From Halobacillus amylolyticus (GTDB lineage: Bacteria; Bacillota; Bacilli; Bacillales; Halobacillaceae): a stretch of DNA of 64,000 nucleotides. The DNA lies in the NCBI RefSeq assembly GCF_022921115.1, contig NZ_CP095075.1, positions 2,802,001 through 2,866,000 of the forward strand, read 5' to 3'. Positions 48,097 to 58,214 of the stretch are shown here, one piece after another (position 1 is the first letter of the stretch; every line of letters begins with the position of its first letter). Under the pieces are notes generated by a model that did no database searches, was not told where the DNA came from, and worked only from the letters and a program-made list of their open reading frames with translations. Position numbers and translations under genes: made by a program.

Positions 48097-48109
48097 GGAG
48101 GAAGCTCTC

Positions 48110-49215
48110 ATGGATCGAATAGCCGGCGTTATTAATCTGGATCATGAACAAGATGTGTTAGATGAACTCACTTATTTTCGCTGTGGGGCGGCGGTCCCAT
48201 TCGCTGGTCGCTATCGAATGATTGATTTTGCAATATCCAATATGACGAATTCGCGGATCGAATCGGTAGCCGTTTTTGCACGGCGCAAGTATCGTTCCCT
48301 AATGGATCATTTAGAACAGGGAAAGGCATGGGATTTAGACCGTAAGCGTGGCGGGCTGTTTATTTTGCCACCGGATTGGAATGACCCTACTGATATTTCT
48401 CGGGGGATTTGCAGCATTTTCATAATAATATCGATTTTATTGAAAGAACTTATGCTGACTACATCTTAGTTTCTGGCTCGCAGAACATTTGTAATATTAA
48501 CTTTCAGGATGTGTTAGAAGCTCATAAGGAATCGAATGCGGAAGTTACGGTCATTTATAAAAAGGTAGATGAACTGTATCCTGAGCACAATCTGGCCCAC
48601 AAGCTCAGCTTTGACGATAATCAAAGGGTTACGGGGATTCATAATGATAAACGGTCTAGAAATGTCTATATGGATATGTACTTAATCGAAAAAAATTGCA
48701 TGCATGAGCTGATCGAAGAGGGAATTGCTCATGGGAGCTCACACTTTTTCCTTGATGGAATAAAGGCAAGGCTTCCGAATATTCATATTCATGCCTATGA
48801 GTATGAGGGTGCCCATGCACTGATTAATTCCGTTGAAAGCTATTATCGCCACAGTGCGAGCTTACTTAATGAAAAGGAGCATAATAAGTTATTTAAAGAC
48901 GATTTTCCGATCTTTACAAAGGTGAAAAATGAAGCGCCATCGAAGTATTCCCAAACATCGAATGTGACGAATACGCTCGTAGCCAATGGTTGTGTGATCG
49001 ATGGTCAGGTTGAGGACAGTATCCTTTTCCGAGGAGTCAAGATAGGGGAAGGTGCGGTTGTGAAAAATTCAATCATCATGCAGCGTTGTGAAATTGAGAG
49101 TGGTGCCGTGCTTGAAAATGTCATTCTGGATAAAGACTGTAAAATATCGCAAGGGCGGATGTTAATTGGTGCACCAGAAAAGCCTTTTGTCCTCGCCAAG
49201 CGAAAAACGATGTAA
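48110..49215 (+). CDS. glgD: Glucose-1-phosphate adenylyltransferase-like subunit GlgD (frameshifted)
   Basis: The regulatory partner of GlgC in Firmicutes, about 368 residues. The start ATG has AAGGAGGAAGC. It keeps FAGRYRMIDFAISN and the C-terminal beta-helix (NTLVANGCVIDGQVE, GRMLIGAPEKP) but lacks the intact GGxGTR loop of GlgC, as expected. The frame breaks at the G5 run 48402-48406; one more G joins SRGDLQHF to the next frame. An inverted-repeat element lies between it and glgA. Confidence 0.92.
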
Positions 49216-49280
49216 GGTTTGATAGGAGGAACTGTCTGAACTACTATTCTGGCAGTTCTTTTTACATAATATAAGTGTGT

Positions 49281-49478
49281 GTCAAAAAGTTGCCAAATTA
49301 GAACGTCGACAAAGATCGTCACATCCTGTGACAAAGTCGACACTAGCACGTCCTGTGCGTCGCAAGAAGTTCGAGGCGCGAAAGTTTTGAGAACCACAGC
49401 GTATGTCTTTCATACGTGAGGATCGGAAAAACCGAGCAACGAAGAAATTCGCCGTTTATCATTTGGTGACTTTTTGAA
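49281..49478. repeat. Inverted-repeat element, copy 2
   Basis: A 198-bp element nearly identical to 9000-9198 and in the same orientation, bounded by GTCAAAAAGT and ACTTTTTGAA. Differences are few and cluster around the GCGTATGTCTTTCATACG stretch, where both copies keep a small palindrome although its sequence differs. It splits the glg operon between glgD and glgA. Confidence 0.82.
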
Positions 49479-49504
49479 CATCCTCTATAAGGAGTGAATT
49501 GTAG

Positions 49505-50935
49505 ATGAACGTGTTAATGGTTGGGTCTGAGTGTACCCCTTTTATTAAAACAGGTGGACTTGCTGATGTGCTTGGGTCTTTGCCCCAGGCGTTAGTTGCC
49601 CAGGGGCATGACGTGCGTGTCGTGCTGCCTAAATATGAGGAGATGAGTGACGAATGGAAGGAACAGTTGAGCTTACTGCATCAACTGAATGTGCAGATAG
49701 GCTGGCGCAACCAATATGCAGGTGTTGAGTACATTGAATATGATGGGATCCCTGTTTATTTTATTGATAATGAGTATTATTTTAAGCGGTCGAATCTGTA
49801 TGGATATGAGGATGAAGCGGAGCGGTTTGTCTTCTTTAACAAGGCTGTGCTTGAAATGGTGTGTGCGCTTGAGTGGACTCCTGATGTTTTGCATTGCCAC
49901 GATTGGCAGACAGGCTTGATTCCTGTTTTCTTACATACTCATTACCAGGATGATGAAAAGGTAAAAGGTATGAAAACCGTGTTTACGATTCATAATTTGA
50001 AGTACCAGGGGATCTTTGCTGACTCGGTGCTGCACGATTTGATGGATTTGGACGAACGGATGATGACGGAAGATGGATTGGAATTTTTCGGAGACATCAA
50101 TTTTATGAAAGGGGCCTTAAATCACGCAGATGCAATCACAACCGTGAGTGAAACCTATGCAAAGGAGATTCAAACCCCTTATTATGGGGAAAACTTAGAT
50201 GGGGTACTCAGAAAACAATCCGACAGTTTAGCGGGGATCGTAAATGGGATTAATGATAAAGACTACAATCCGTTAAGCGATGCAGCTCTCGCTTTTCCTT
50301 ACCGCAGTTCACTTTCGAAAAAGACTCAAAATAAAACATGGCTGCAGGAGAAATTGGGGCTGCCTATTCGGAAGGACGTGCCGATGATCGGCATCGTTTC
50401 GAGGCTCGTCGAGCAAAAAGGCTTCGACCTTGTTGCGCGAGTGATGGACGAGCTTTTATATCACGAGGATATTCAACTAGTACTACTCGGAACAGGTGAA
50501 TATGATTATGAGCAAATGTTTGAGTGGGCGCAAGTAAAGTATCCAGAAAAGGTGTCTGCGAATATCATGTTTAGTGAAGCTCTATCTCGACAGGTGTATG
50601 CGGCTAGTGATCTATTTTTAGTGCCATCTCGGTTTGAACCTTGCGGGATTGGCCAACTGATCGCATTAAGGTATTTAGCTGTACCTATCGTTCGTGAAAC
50701 CGGCGGGCTCGTTGATACCGTAATTCCATTTAATGAAAAGACAGAAGAAGGAAGTGGCTTCACCTTTACCAATTATAATGCACACGACATGCTGTTTACG
50801 ATCCGCCGTGCGCTCGAACTTTATCATAATAAGGATGCATGGAAGAAGCTAATGAAAAACATGGCGAAGACTCAGTTCCCATGGAAATATTCTGCTCGAC
50901 GATATAGTGAGGTGTATGAGTCGACGCTTCAGTAG
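49505..50935 (+). CDS. glgA: Glycogen synthase
   Basis: A 476-residue GT5 enzyme that extends glycogen from ADP-glucose. The N-terminal KTGGLADVLGSLP loop binds ADP-glucose, HDWQTGLIP and the C-terminal FEPCGIGQLIALRYL / ETGGLVDTV regions are intact. ATG follows AAGGAGTGAATTGTAG. Confidence 0.95.
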   Translation: MNVLMVGSECTPFIKTGGLADVLGSLPQALVAQGHDVRVVLPKYEEMSDEWKEQLSLLHQLNVQIGWRNQYAGVEYIEYDGIPVYFIDNEYYFKRSNLYGYEDEAERFVFFNKAVLEMVCALEWTPDVLHCHDWQTGLIPVFLHTHYQDDEKVKGMKTVFTIHNLKYQGIFADSVLHDLMDLDERMMTEDGLEFFGDINFMKGALNHADAITTVSETYAKEIQTPYYGENLDGVLRKQSDSLAGIVNGINDKDYNPLSDAALAFPYRSSLSKKTQNKTWLQEKLGLPIRKDVPMIGIVSRLVEQKGFDLVARVMDELLYHEDIQLVLLGTGEYDYEQMFEWAQVKYPEKVSANIMFSEALSRQVYAASDLFLVPSRFEPCGIGQLIALRYLAVPIVRETGGLVDTVIPFNEKTEEGSGFTFTNYNAHDMLFTIRRALELYHNKDAWKKLMKNMAKTQFPWKYSARRYSEVYESTLQ

Positions 50936-50959
50936 CAGGGAATGAATGGAGGATACGAT

Positions 50960-53398
50960 ATGTTCAACAGCAAAGAGGAGTTCATACAGGCCTTTTCTGA
51001 AAAGCTCGAAACTGAGCTTGGAATGGGTGTGGAAACAGCGACGGAGCACGATGCTTATCGATCTCTTGGTGCGTTAGTAAAAGATCATATCAACAAAAAC
51101 TGGCTGCAAACAAACCACCAGTATGAAAGTAACCAAAACAAACAAGTGTACTATTTTTCGATGGAATTTTTAATGGGACGTCTGTTGGGTAATAATTTGC
51201 TGAATATGCAGTTGCTTTCACTAGTGAAAGAAGGCCTGGCTGATTTAGGCTTTTCTTTAACGAGTCTTGAAGAACAAGAGAATGATGCGGGCCTTGGGAA
51301 TGGAGGGTTAGGTCGTTTAGCTGCTTGTTTTTTAGATTCGTTAGCTTCTTTAGGTTTAGCTGGTCATGGGTATGGCATTCGCTACAAATACGGCATGTTT
51401 GAACAAGCAATCATTGATGGCTATCAAGTGGAGCTCCCTGATCGTTGGCTCGCCAATGAATTTGTTTGGGAGGTTCGCAGGCCGGAGCAATCCCTTGAGG
51501 TTCGGTTTGGCGGTCATGTTAATTCTAGAGTAAGTTCTGATGGCACCCTGATTTTTGAGCATGTGGATTATGAACAAGTGCAAGCTGTTCCTTATGATGT
51601 GCCAGTGGTTGGTTATAACAACGAAACGGTGAACACTCTAAGGCTGTGGTCGGCTGAAGCATCGCAAGAAGATACATTAAAAAGGGCATCACAGCAGGAT
51701 GGATTCGGTAACTTCCTTACTCATAAGCGGTCACTGGAGGAAATGTCCGAGTTTCTCTATCCAGATGATTCCCATGAAGCAGGGAGGAAATTACGATTGA
51801 AGCAGGAGTACTTCCTCGTTTCAGCGGGTGTGCAAAGTGCGATTCGTTCGTTTGAACACTTGAATTTACCTCTATCCTCCTTTCCGGAAAAAGTATCACT
51901 TCATATTAATGATACCCACCCTGCCCTCGTCATTCCTGAATTGATGCGTGTATTGATCGATGAGAAAGGACTCGGCTGGGAGGCAGCATGGACAATTACG
52001 CAAGCATCTGTCTCTTATACGAACCACACCACACTTAGTGAGGCGCTTGAGACGTGGCCTGTGGATTTCGTACGCACACTGCTTCCGAGGCTTCACATGG
52101 TAATCGAGGAAATCAATGAACGTTTTTGTCAACAGCTTTGGGGTCAAGATCCAGGCGACTTTGACCGCATTGCCAAGCTTGCTATTATAGCTGATGGCCA
52201 GGTGAAAATGGCTCATCTGGCCATAGTAGGCAGTCATAGTGTGAATGGTGTTGCCAAGTTGCACACGGAAATTTTGAAGACCCGTGAAATGAAGAACTTC
52301 TATGCTGTTTTTCCAGAACGTTTTAACAATAAAACAAATGGCATTACCCACAGGCGCTGGCTTTTGCATGCCAACAAACTGTTAGCTAATCATATTAAGG
52401 AAGCGATTGGAGACCGCTGGATTTCCCAGCCGGATCAATTAAGAGATTTGATTGGGAAGAAAGATGACGAAGCCTTTTTAGACCAACTGGGCGGGATTAA
52501 GCAGCAGAAGAAACGGGAACTTGCTTCATTTATTAAAGATAATTATGGAATTGCCGTTGACACTAATTCTATATTTGATGTTCACATTAAACGACTGCAC
52601 GGCTACAAACGCCAGCTGTTAAATGTGCTTCATATTATGTATGTCTATCATGAGCTGAAGTCAAATCCATCGTTTGAAATGACACCCAGGACGTTTATTT
52701 TTGCCGCTAAAGCAGCACCGAGCTATCATTTTGCCAAAAAGGTAATTAAGCTCATTACGAGGGTGGCAGGCGTTGTGAATAATGATCCTGCTGTAAACGG
52801 ACAAATGAAGGTTGTTTTTCTAGAAAATTATTCTGTTTCACTTGCTGAACGGATCATCCCTGCTACAGATATTAGTGAACAAATTTCAACGGCTAGTAAG
52901 GAAGCTTCGGGAACAGGAAACATGAAGTTTATGATGAATGGTGCCTTGACGCTTGGGACGATGGATGGAGCTAACGTTGAAATTCACGATTTGGTTGGGG
53001 ATAAGGCTATCTACACATTTGGGTTAAGTTCTGAGGACGTGCTAAGCTATGGACAAAATGGAGGGTACTCTTCACGTGAAGTGTATGAGTCAGATGAACG
53101 TGTCCGCCGCACCCTAGATCAACTCGTCCATTATAGCCCTTTTTCAAAAGGAGAAACCGAATTTCGGGATCTTTATGACTCGCTGCTCGCTTACAACGAT
53201 GAATACTTTGTTGTGAAGGATTTTGCCAATTATGTAGCCACTCAGCAGCGAATTGGCTATGATTATCAACAAAAACGAGAATGGAACGCTAAAAGTCTGC
53301 TGAATATCGCTCATTCCGGCAGGTTCTCAAGTGACCGTACAATACAAGAATATGCACAAGATATATGGGATATACGACCAGTACGTACCTTGAAGTGA
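50960..53398 (+). CDS. glgP: Glycogen phosphorylase
   Basis: An 812-residue GT35 enzyme releasing glucose-1-phosphate from glycogen. The PLP site EASGTGNMKFMMNGALTLGT and the NDTHPALVIPELMR and KRLHGYKRQLLN regions are present. Start ATG at 50960 after GGAGG; the frame starts 18 bp earlier but without a site. Confidence 0.95.
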   Translation: MFNSKEEFIQAFSEKLETELGMGVETATEHDAYRSLGALVKDHINKNWLQTNHQYESNQNKQVYYFSMEFLMGRLLGNNLLNMQLLSLVKEGLADLGFSLTSLEEQENDAGLGNGGLGRLAACFLDSLASLGLAGHGYGIRYKYGMFEQAIIDGYQVELPDRWLANEFVWEVRRPEQSLEVRFGGHVNSRVSSDGTLIFEHVDYEQVQAVPYDVPVVGYNNETVNTLRLWSAEASQEDTLKRASQQDGFGNFLTHKRSLEEMSEFLYPDDSHEAGRKLRLKQEYFLVSAGVQSAIRSFEHLNLPLSSFPEKVSLHINDTHPALVIPELMRVLIDEKGLGWEAAWTITQASVSYTNHTTLSEALETWPVDFVRTLLPRLHMVIEEINERFCQQLWGQDPGDFDRIAKLAIIADGQVKMAHLAIVGSHSVNGVAKLHTEILKTREMKNFYAVFPERFNNKTNGITHRRWLLHANKLLANHIKEAIGDRWISQPDQLRDLIGKKDDEAFLDQLGGIKQQKKRELASFIKDNYGIAVDTNSIFDVHIKRLHGYKRQLLNVLHIMYVYHELKSNPSFEMTPRTFIFAAKAAPSYHFAKKVIKLITRVAGVVNNDPAVNGQMKVVFLENYSVSLAERIIPATDISEQISTASKEASGTGNMKFMMNGALTLGTMDGANVEIHDLVGDKAIYTFGLSSEDVLSYGQNGGYSSREVYESDERVRRTLDQLVHYSPFSKGETEFRDLYDSLLAYNDEYFVVKDFANYVATQQRIGYDYQQKREWNAKSLLNIAHSGRFSSDRTIQEYAQDIWDIRPVRTLK

Positions 53399-53421
53399 CA
53401 ATCTTGAGGGGAGATTATGCC

Positions 53422-55335
53422 GTGAAATCGCTGGATATTTACCATAATAGTTTTGCACTACAGTATCGGGAACCTTTTGGTGCTGTGCCAAAAGGCTCTT
53501 CGGTTACATTAACCATTGATATCGATCAACGTCATCCTTTATTACATGTGATTCTTCACTGCATTCATGACAAGACAAATGAGGAACAGACGATTGAGAT
53601 GGATCAAGTTAGTGGAAGGAACTCATATTGTACCTTTGAAGCGAACCTTATTATGCCAGAGGAGCCCCAGCTCGTTTGGTATTTTTTCGAGATCCAGCTT
53701 GAGGATAAAATGATGTATTACGGTCGATTAAATAGTGAGGAGAGCGGGGAGGGCGAAGTATATGAGGAGCATCCCCCATCCTGGCAAATTACTGTTTATG
53801 ACCCAAGTTACCAAACCCCTGCCTGGTGGAAGAATGCGACCATGTATCAAATCTTTCCTGACCGATTTAAGAATGCAGGTGGACTGAAGTTTGAAGATGC
53901 ACCGAAAACAAGTCTCATGCATAATCATTGGGAAAACGATCCTTTCTATATCCGTAATGAAAAAGGAGAGGTGGTTCGTTGGGATTTCTTTGGAGGTAAT
54001 ATTCAAGGAATTATTGAAAAACTCGACTACATTGAATCGCTAGGCGCAACAGTGATTTATTTGAACCCGATTTTTGAAGCAGAAAGTAATCATCGTTATG
54101 ACACAGGGGACTATCACAAAATTGATCCACTGCTTGGCAGTAAGGAAGACTTCGAGAGACTTGTAAAAGAAGCTTCTAAACGAGAGATTGAGGTGATGCT
54201 CGATGGTGTGTTTAGTCACACAGGCAGCAACAGCAAGTATTTTAACCAAAGGGATCAGTACGACACGGTCGGTGCCTATCAATCTACTGACTCTCCCTAT
54301 TACTCTTGGTACACTTTTCATGATTATCCTGATGAGTACGAAGCTTGGTGGGGAGTAGGTACACTTCCGACATTAAATAAAGAGGACAAAAGCTATCAAA
54401 ACTTTCTAATTTATGATGACGATAGTGTGATAAAAACTTGGCAGCAATCAGGTGTAAAACATTGGCGTCTTGATGTTGCCGATGAGCTGACAGATTGTTT
54501 AATTAAGCAAATCTATCAACAGCTGAAAGAGGGGGATCCATCGAGTGTGTTGTTAGGAGAAGTATGGGAGGATGCCTCCAATAAATCTGCCTACGGAAAA
54601 CGTAGGGATTACTTTCTGGGTGGTGTACTTGATTCTGTGATGAATTATCCTTTACGAGAGTTAATGCTCGGTTTCATAAAAGGGGAAGTGGACGCTTACT
54701 ACATTCACCGTCGGCTCCTTACATTAAGTGAGCATTATCCAGCTCAATACTTTTATTCCCTCATGAACATGCTGTCTAGTCATGATGTAGAACGAGTGAA
54801 GACGTTGCTTCAAGGATTTTTGCCAAAAGAGGGGATTGACCAAGAGAAAACCGTTAAAAGTCAATTGAAGTCTTTGAGTCTATGGCTCTATACATTTCCG
54901 GGGATTCCATCGCTTTATTATGGGGATGAAGCGGGGCTGACAGGTGGAGAAGATCCTGATAATCGTAAGCCATATCCTTGGGGAAGAGAAGATCAAGAGC
55001 TTGTTTCATGGTATAAAACACTAGGAGGCTTGAGAGCGAACTATCCATCACTGAGGACAGGAAGCTGGGTGCCACATGCTCCACATGAAGATGTCTATGG
55101 CTTTGAACGCTTAATTGAAAATGAGGTTGATCAGTTTGGTGAATATGCAATGGATGAGCATATGATTTACCTCATTAATCGAAATGCGAGTGAGGAAAGG
55201 GAGGTTACGTTACCGGTACGAAAAGGAAGATGGCAGCATGTGATTAACAAACAGCGAATGTTCCACGTGAAACAAAGTGGGATAACGATAACACTAGGTC
55301 CTTGCGAAAGTGTATTGCTGAGGCGTTTAAATTGA
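53422..55335 (+). CDS. GH13 neopullulanase/cyclomaltodextrinase-like hydrolase
   Basis: A 637-residue alpha-glucan hydrolase with an N-terminal CBM34-like domain (about 1-130) and a GH13 barrel: VMLDGVFSHTG, nucleophile Asp in WRLDVADEL, acid Glu in VLLGEVWEDAS, and LSSHDVERV. No signal peptide, so it acts inside the cell, probably trimming glycogen or imported maltodextrins left by GlgP. GTG start at 53422 with GAGGGGA upstream. Last gene of the glycogen operon. Confidence 0.9.
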   Translation: MKSLDIYHNSFALQYREPFGAVPKGSSVTLTIDIDQRHPLLHVILHCIHDKTNEEQTIEMDQVSGRNSYCTFEANLIMPEEPQLVWYFFEIQLEDKMMYYGRLNSEESGEGEVYEEHPPSWQITVYDPSYQTPAWWKNATMYQIFPDRFKNAGGLKFEDAPKTSLMHNHWENDPFYIRNEKGEVVRWDFFGGNIQGIIEKLDYIESLGATVIYLNPIFEAESNHRYDTGDYHKIDPLLGSKEDFERLVKEASKREIEVMLDGVFSHTGSNSKYFNQRDQYDTVGAYQSTDSPYYSWYTFHDYPDEYEAWWGVGTLPTLNKEDKSYQNFLIYDDDSVIKTWQQSGVKHWRLDVADELTDCLIKQIYQQLKEGDPSSVLLGEVWEDASNKSAYGKRRDYFLGGVLDSVMNYPLRELMLGFIKGEVDAYYIHRRLLTLSEHYPAQYFYSLMNMLSSHDVERVKTLLQGFLPKEGIDQEKTVKSQLKSLSLWLYTFPGIPSLYYGDEAGLTGGEDPDNRKPYPWGREDQELVSWYKTLGGLRANYPSLRTGSWVPHAPHEDVYGFERLIENEVDQFGEYAMDEHMIYLINRNASEEREVTLPVRKGRWQHVINKQRMFHVKQSGITITLGPCESVLLRRLN

Positions 55336-55342
55336 GTGTTCC

Positions 55343-55373
55343 ATCCATTTATTGGATGACCTGAGGTGGGAGT
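55343..55373. repeat. Partial copy 3 of the CCACCTCAGG hairpin
   Basis: CCATCCATTTATTGGATGACCTGAGGTGG keeps the loop and right arm of the repeats at 3028 and 17924, but most of the left arm is lost, leaving only a short CATCCA/TGGATG stem. Confidence 0.65.
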
Positions 55374-55438
55374 TTATGGAATGCTTTGAGTGGGGGAGGG
55401 TAAAATGGTTTTTAAAAGTCGATTATCCATACAAGGGA

Positions 55439-55822
55439 GTGTTTACTATCGGGTTTTTAGATGGATTAATGGGAAATGCAAGTGAAGTCGATCGTGAGGC
55501 GATTGCCAAAGAGCTTGAGGAAGTTCTTGTAGAAGGAGAAGAATTCCAAAGCGGTTATAAAGTATTGCGTGATTCATTCATTTTCACGAATAAGCGTTTG
55601 ATTCTGATTGACAAACAAGGGATGACAGGTAAGAAGGTAGGGTACCATTCCATTCCTTATAATAGTGTTACCCACTTTAGTGTAGAGACGGCAGGCGGTT
55701 TCGATCTAGAATCAGAATTGAAAATATGGTTGTCTGGGACTAGTGAACCTATTGGAAAGACTTTTAAAAAGGACAGTCCGATTCAAGAAGTACAAAGGAA
55801 TCTTGCTAAGTATGTTTTGTAA
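55439..55822 (+). CDS. Bacterial PH-domain protein (YozO-like)
   Basis: A protein of about 127 residues with a bacterial pleckstrin-homology fold: GFLDGLMGNASEVD at the start, SFIFTNKRLILIDKQGMTGKK and HSIPYNSVTHFSVETAGGFDLE later. Relatives usually start at Met just before GFLDG, but here that codon is ATC (55448-55450), 8 bp after AAGGGAG. A GTG lies at 55439 and an ATG frame runs back to 55352 with unlikely sequence. The start is therefore uncertain. Confidence 0.72.
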   Translation: MFTIGFLDGLMGNASEVDREAIAKELEEVLVEGEEFQSGYKVLRDSFIFTNKRLILIDKQGMTGKKVGYHSIPYNSVTHFSVETAGGFDLESELKIWLSGTSEPIGKTFKKDSPIQEVQRNLAKYVL

Positions 55823-55831
55823 TTGTACGGC

Positions 55832-55865
55832 GTCAGCTTCCTAGTAAGGGAGGCTGACCCTTTTT
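55832..55865 (+). terminator. Rho-independent terminator
   Basis: GTCAGCTTCC and GGGAGGCTGAC arms followed by CCTTTTT. Confidence 0.8.
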
Positions 55866-56017
55866 ATGTGGGCGCATTTTCTAGATTAAAACCGAAATAT
55901 GCAATTAATCTTCCTTCTGTGAAATTATGGTTTATTTCGTGCAAATAAGCTCTCAAATCGTGCATAAATCAAGAAATATGTGCAATTATTTCTGTCACCC
56001 TTCATGGACAAACATAA

Positions 56018-56044
56018 GTTAACCATAAACTATCGCAGGTTGAC
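56018..56044 (+). promoter_or_regulatory. BirA-type operator
   Basis: GTTAACC (56018-56024) and GGTTGAC (56038-56044) are inverted half-sites separated by 13 bp, about 58 bp before bioY. They resemble the Gram-positive BirA operator, which represses biotin genes when biotin is plentiful. Confidence 0.6.
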
Positions 56045-56102
56045 AGATTAAAGGGGATAAGATAATCTTCACTACATACATACTGAAAAGCAGGTGTTGA
56101 TT

Positions 56103-56681
56103 GTGAAGCTTAGAACAATGGTTTATGCATCTTTGTTTGCAGCAATAATCGGAGCGCTCGGTCTACTACCACCGATCGTCACTCCATTTACTCCTGTACC
56201 GATCACAGCTCAAACCTTAGGAGTTATGCTGGCCGGTTCTATCCTAGGAGCGAAACGAGGCGGGTTAAGTCTATTAGTCTTTGTCTTACTAGTAACATTT
56301 GGTGCCCCCCTGCTTTCAGGAGGGCGGGGCGGCTTAGGAGTTCTATTTGGCCCCTCAGGCGGTTACATACTGGCCTGGCCATTTGCCGCTGTTACGATAG
56401 GTTTTCTCATAGAATGTTTCTGGAAAAAACTAAATATTGGCCTCTATATTGCTATTAATGTAATAGGAGGTGTTCTTTTAGTTTACGCATTTGGGGTAAC
56501 CTATCTTTCTATGATTACGGAGACCCCATGGACGAAAGCTGCATGGGCAGCACTGGTTTTTATTCCTGGTGATCTTGTTAAAGTTGTAGTCGCTTCTTTA
56601 CTCGCTAGACAAATAAATCGAGTGTATCCATTAATTGAAATGGAGAAAAGCCGTAATAACCGTAAATCTAAAGCTGCCTGA
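56103..56681 (+). CDS. bioY: Biotin transporter BioY
   Basis: A 192-residue S component of a biotin ECF transporter with five or six membrane segments; family signatures are FTPVPITAQTLGVMLAGSILG and GPSGGYILAWPFAA. GTG start after AGCAGGTG. It corresponds in neighbourhood to B. subtilis yhfU, which is followed by yhfT and yhfS. Confidence 0.92.
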   Translation: MKLRTMVYASLFAAIIGALGLLPPIVTPFTPVPITAQTLGVMLAGSILGAKRGGLSLLVFVLLVTFGAPLLSGGRGGLGVLFGPSGGYILAWPFAAVTIGFLIECFWKKLNIGLYIAINVIGGVLLVYAFGVTYLSMITETPWTKAAWAALVFIPGDLVKVVVASLLARQINRVYPLIEMEKSRNNRKSKAA

Positions 56682-56717
56682 AAAAAGGTTTGCCTTACCT
56701 AGGGCAAACCTTTTTTG
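56681..56717 (+). terminator. Hairpin between bioY and the acyl-CoA ligase gene
   Basis: AAAAAAGGTTTGCC and GGCAAACCTTTTTT arms. It may end part of the transcription after bioY, though the next gene starts only about 28 bp later. Confidence 0.8.
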
Positions 56718-56744
56718 AGAATATAAGTAATTGAGGTGTGTAGA

Positions 56745-58214
56745 ATGGCTTTTATCGGAACGTGTATAAAAGAAATAGCTGAGCAATCTCCTAAGCGGAT
56801 AGCCATTGAAACGAGAAATAACCGAATAACCTACCAAGAATTTTATCATTCAGTTCTATTGCTTCAGCGGAAACTCTCCCGTCTACTCCCTGAAGGCAAA
56901 GGAAAAAAGATCGGTTTTTTGCTTCCTAATGAGCCGAAATGGTTAGAATTGTTTATAGCGATCAGTTCAAGTGGAGGGATTGCCATTCCGTTTGATCCTA
57001 AATGGAGTCCTTTCCAGTTAAATGATGTGATTAAAGATTCTCAGCCTGATCTTGTCATCTATGATGACGCCTTTGCTGATCGATTTAGGAACACCACTTT
57101 TGTTCAAACTTGGACGATAGACGCACTAGATTTACTTTTTACATCCGAGCAAAGCAGAAACCTCTTCTTGGATCAAGATCCTTTTTATATTGGATATACA
57201 TCTGGCACGACTGGCCAGCCAAAGGGTTTTATAAGAAGTCATGCATCTTGGGCGGATTGTTTCTCCCTAGGCCGCCAAGTTTTTTCTTTAGATAAGGAAG
57301 ACCAGATACTATGTCCAGGACCTCTTGTACATTCACACTTCTTATATGCTGCTGTCCAGTGTCTACATCTCGGTGCCACCCTACATTTATGTTCGACCTT
57401 TAGCGAAAGGGAAGTATGGGAGGTTCTACAGAAAAAAGACATTACCGTCATGTATATCGTTCCGACGATGTTTGAAGCTTTGAATAAGAAGGGGGATGGC
57501 AAAATATCGCAGCACTTAAAAACATTGATTTCTTCCGGAGCAAAATGGGCTGCGGCATCTAAACAGTCAGCCAGTCAAGTTTTTCCCCACGCGTCCATTT
57601 ATGAATTCTACGGCGCTTCTGAATTGAGCTTTATTAGTTTTCGCGAGGTGAATGACGGTGATCTCCCCGAAGGATCGATAGGGCAGCCTTTTCCTCAGGT
57701 AAAGATTTTGATTCTCTCCGACGATGGCCGGCTTGTAAGTCAAGGCGAAGTTGGCAATTTGTTTGTGAGCAGTCCATGGGTTTTTGACGGATATTTGAAT
57801 CGCCCCGAGGAAACGGCGGATGTTTTTAATGGGAAGTGGGCAACGGTTGGTGATCTCGCTTTTGTGGATGAGAAAGGGCACATCATTCTTAAAGGAAGGA
57901 AGAAAAGTATGATCATCAGTGGTGGCCTTAATATCTATCCTGAAGAGGTGGAACAGGTAATTCGAGATCATCCAGCTATTGATGAAGCGGTCGTAAAAGG
58001 TGTGGAAGATGATTACTGGGGTGAAAAGGTCATTGCTTTTGTTACCCGTACAGAAGGAGAGCCGCTTTTTATTGATGATGTGAAAGGTCACCTTACAAAG
58101 CTTTTGCCAAAATATAAATGCCCTAAAGAATGGATTGAGTTGAACGAGTTCCCTTATACAAGCAGTGGGAAAATCGCCCGAAAAGAACTTCTAATGCCTG
58201 TAAGGAGGGATTAG
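56745..58214 (+). CDS. yhfT: Acyl-CoA synthetase (YhfT-like)
   Basis: A 489-residue AMP-forming ligase. The ATP loop YTSGTTGQPKG, EFYGASELS, the hinge region LKGRKKSMIISGGLNIYPEEVE and the C-terminal catalytic Lys in SGKIARKEL are all intact. It would activate a fatty or dicarboxylic acid as a CoA ester. In B. subtilis the same gene trio is in the BirA regulon, suggesting a link to biotin-precursor metabolism. ATG at 56745 after TTGAGGTG. Confidence 0.88.
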   Translation: MAFIGTCIKEIAEQSPKRIAIETRNNRITYQEFYHSVLLLQRKLSRLLPEGKGKKIGFLLPNEPKWLELFIAISSSGGIAIPFDPKWSPFQLNDVIKDSQPDLVIYDDAFADRFRNTTFVQTWTIDALDLLFTSEQSRNLFLDQDPFYIGYTSGTTGQPKGFIRSHASWADCFSLGRQVFSLDKEDQILCPGPLVHSHFLYAAVQCLHLGATLHLCSTFSEREVWEVLQKKDITVMYIVPTMFEALNKKGDGKISQHLKTLISSGAKWAAASKQSASQVFPHASIYEFYGASELSFISFREVNDGDLPEGSIGQPFPQVKILILSDDGRLVSQGEVGNLFVSSPWVFDGYLNRPEETADVFNGKWATVGDLAFVDEKGHIILKGRKKSMIISGGLNIYPEEVEQVIRDHPAIDEAVVKGVEDDYWGEKVIAFVTRTEGEPLFIDDVKGHLTKLLPKYKCPKEWIELNEFPYTSSGKIARKELLMPVRRD

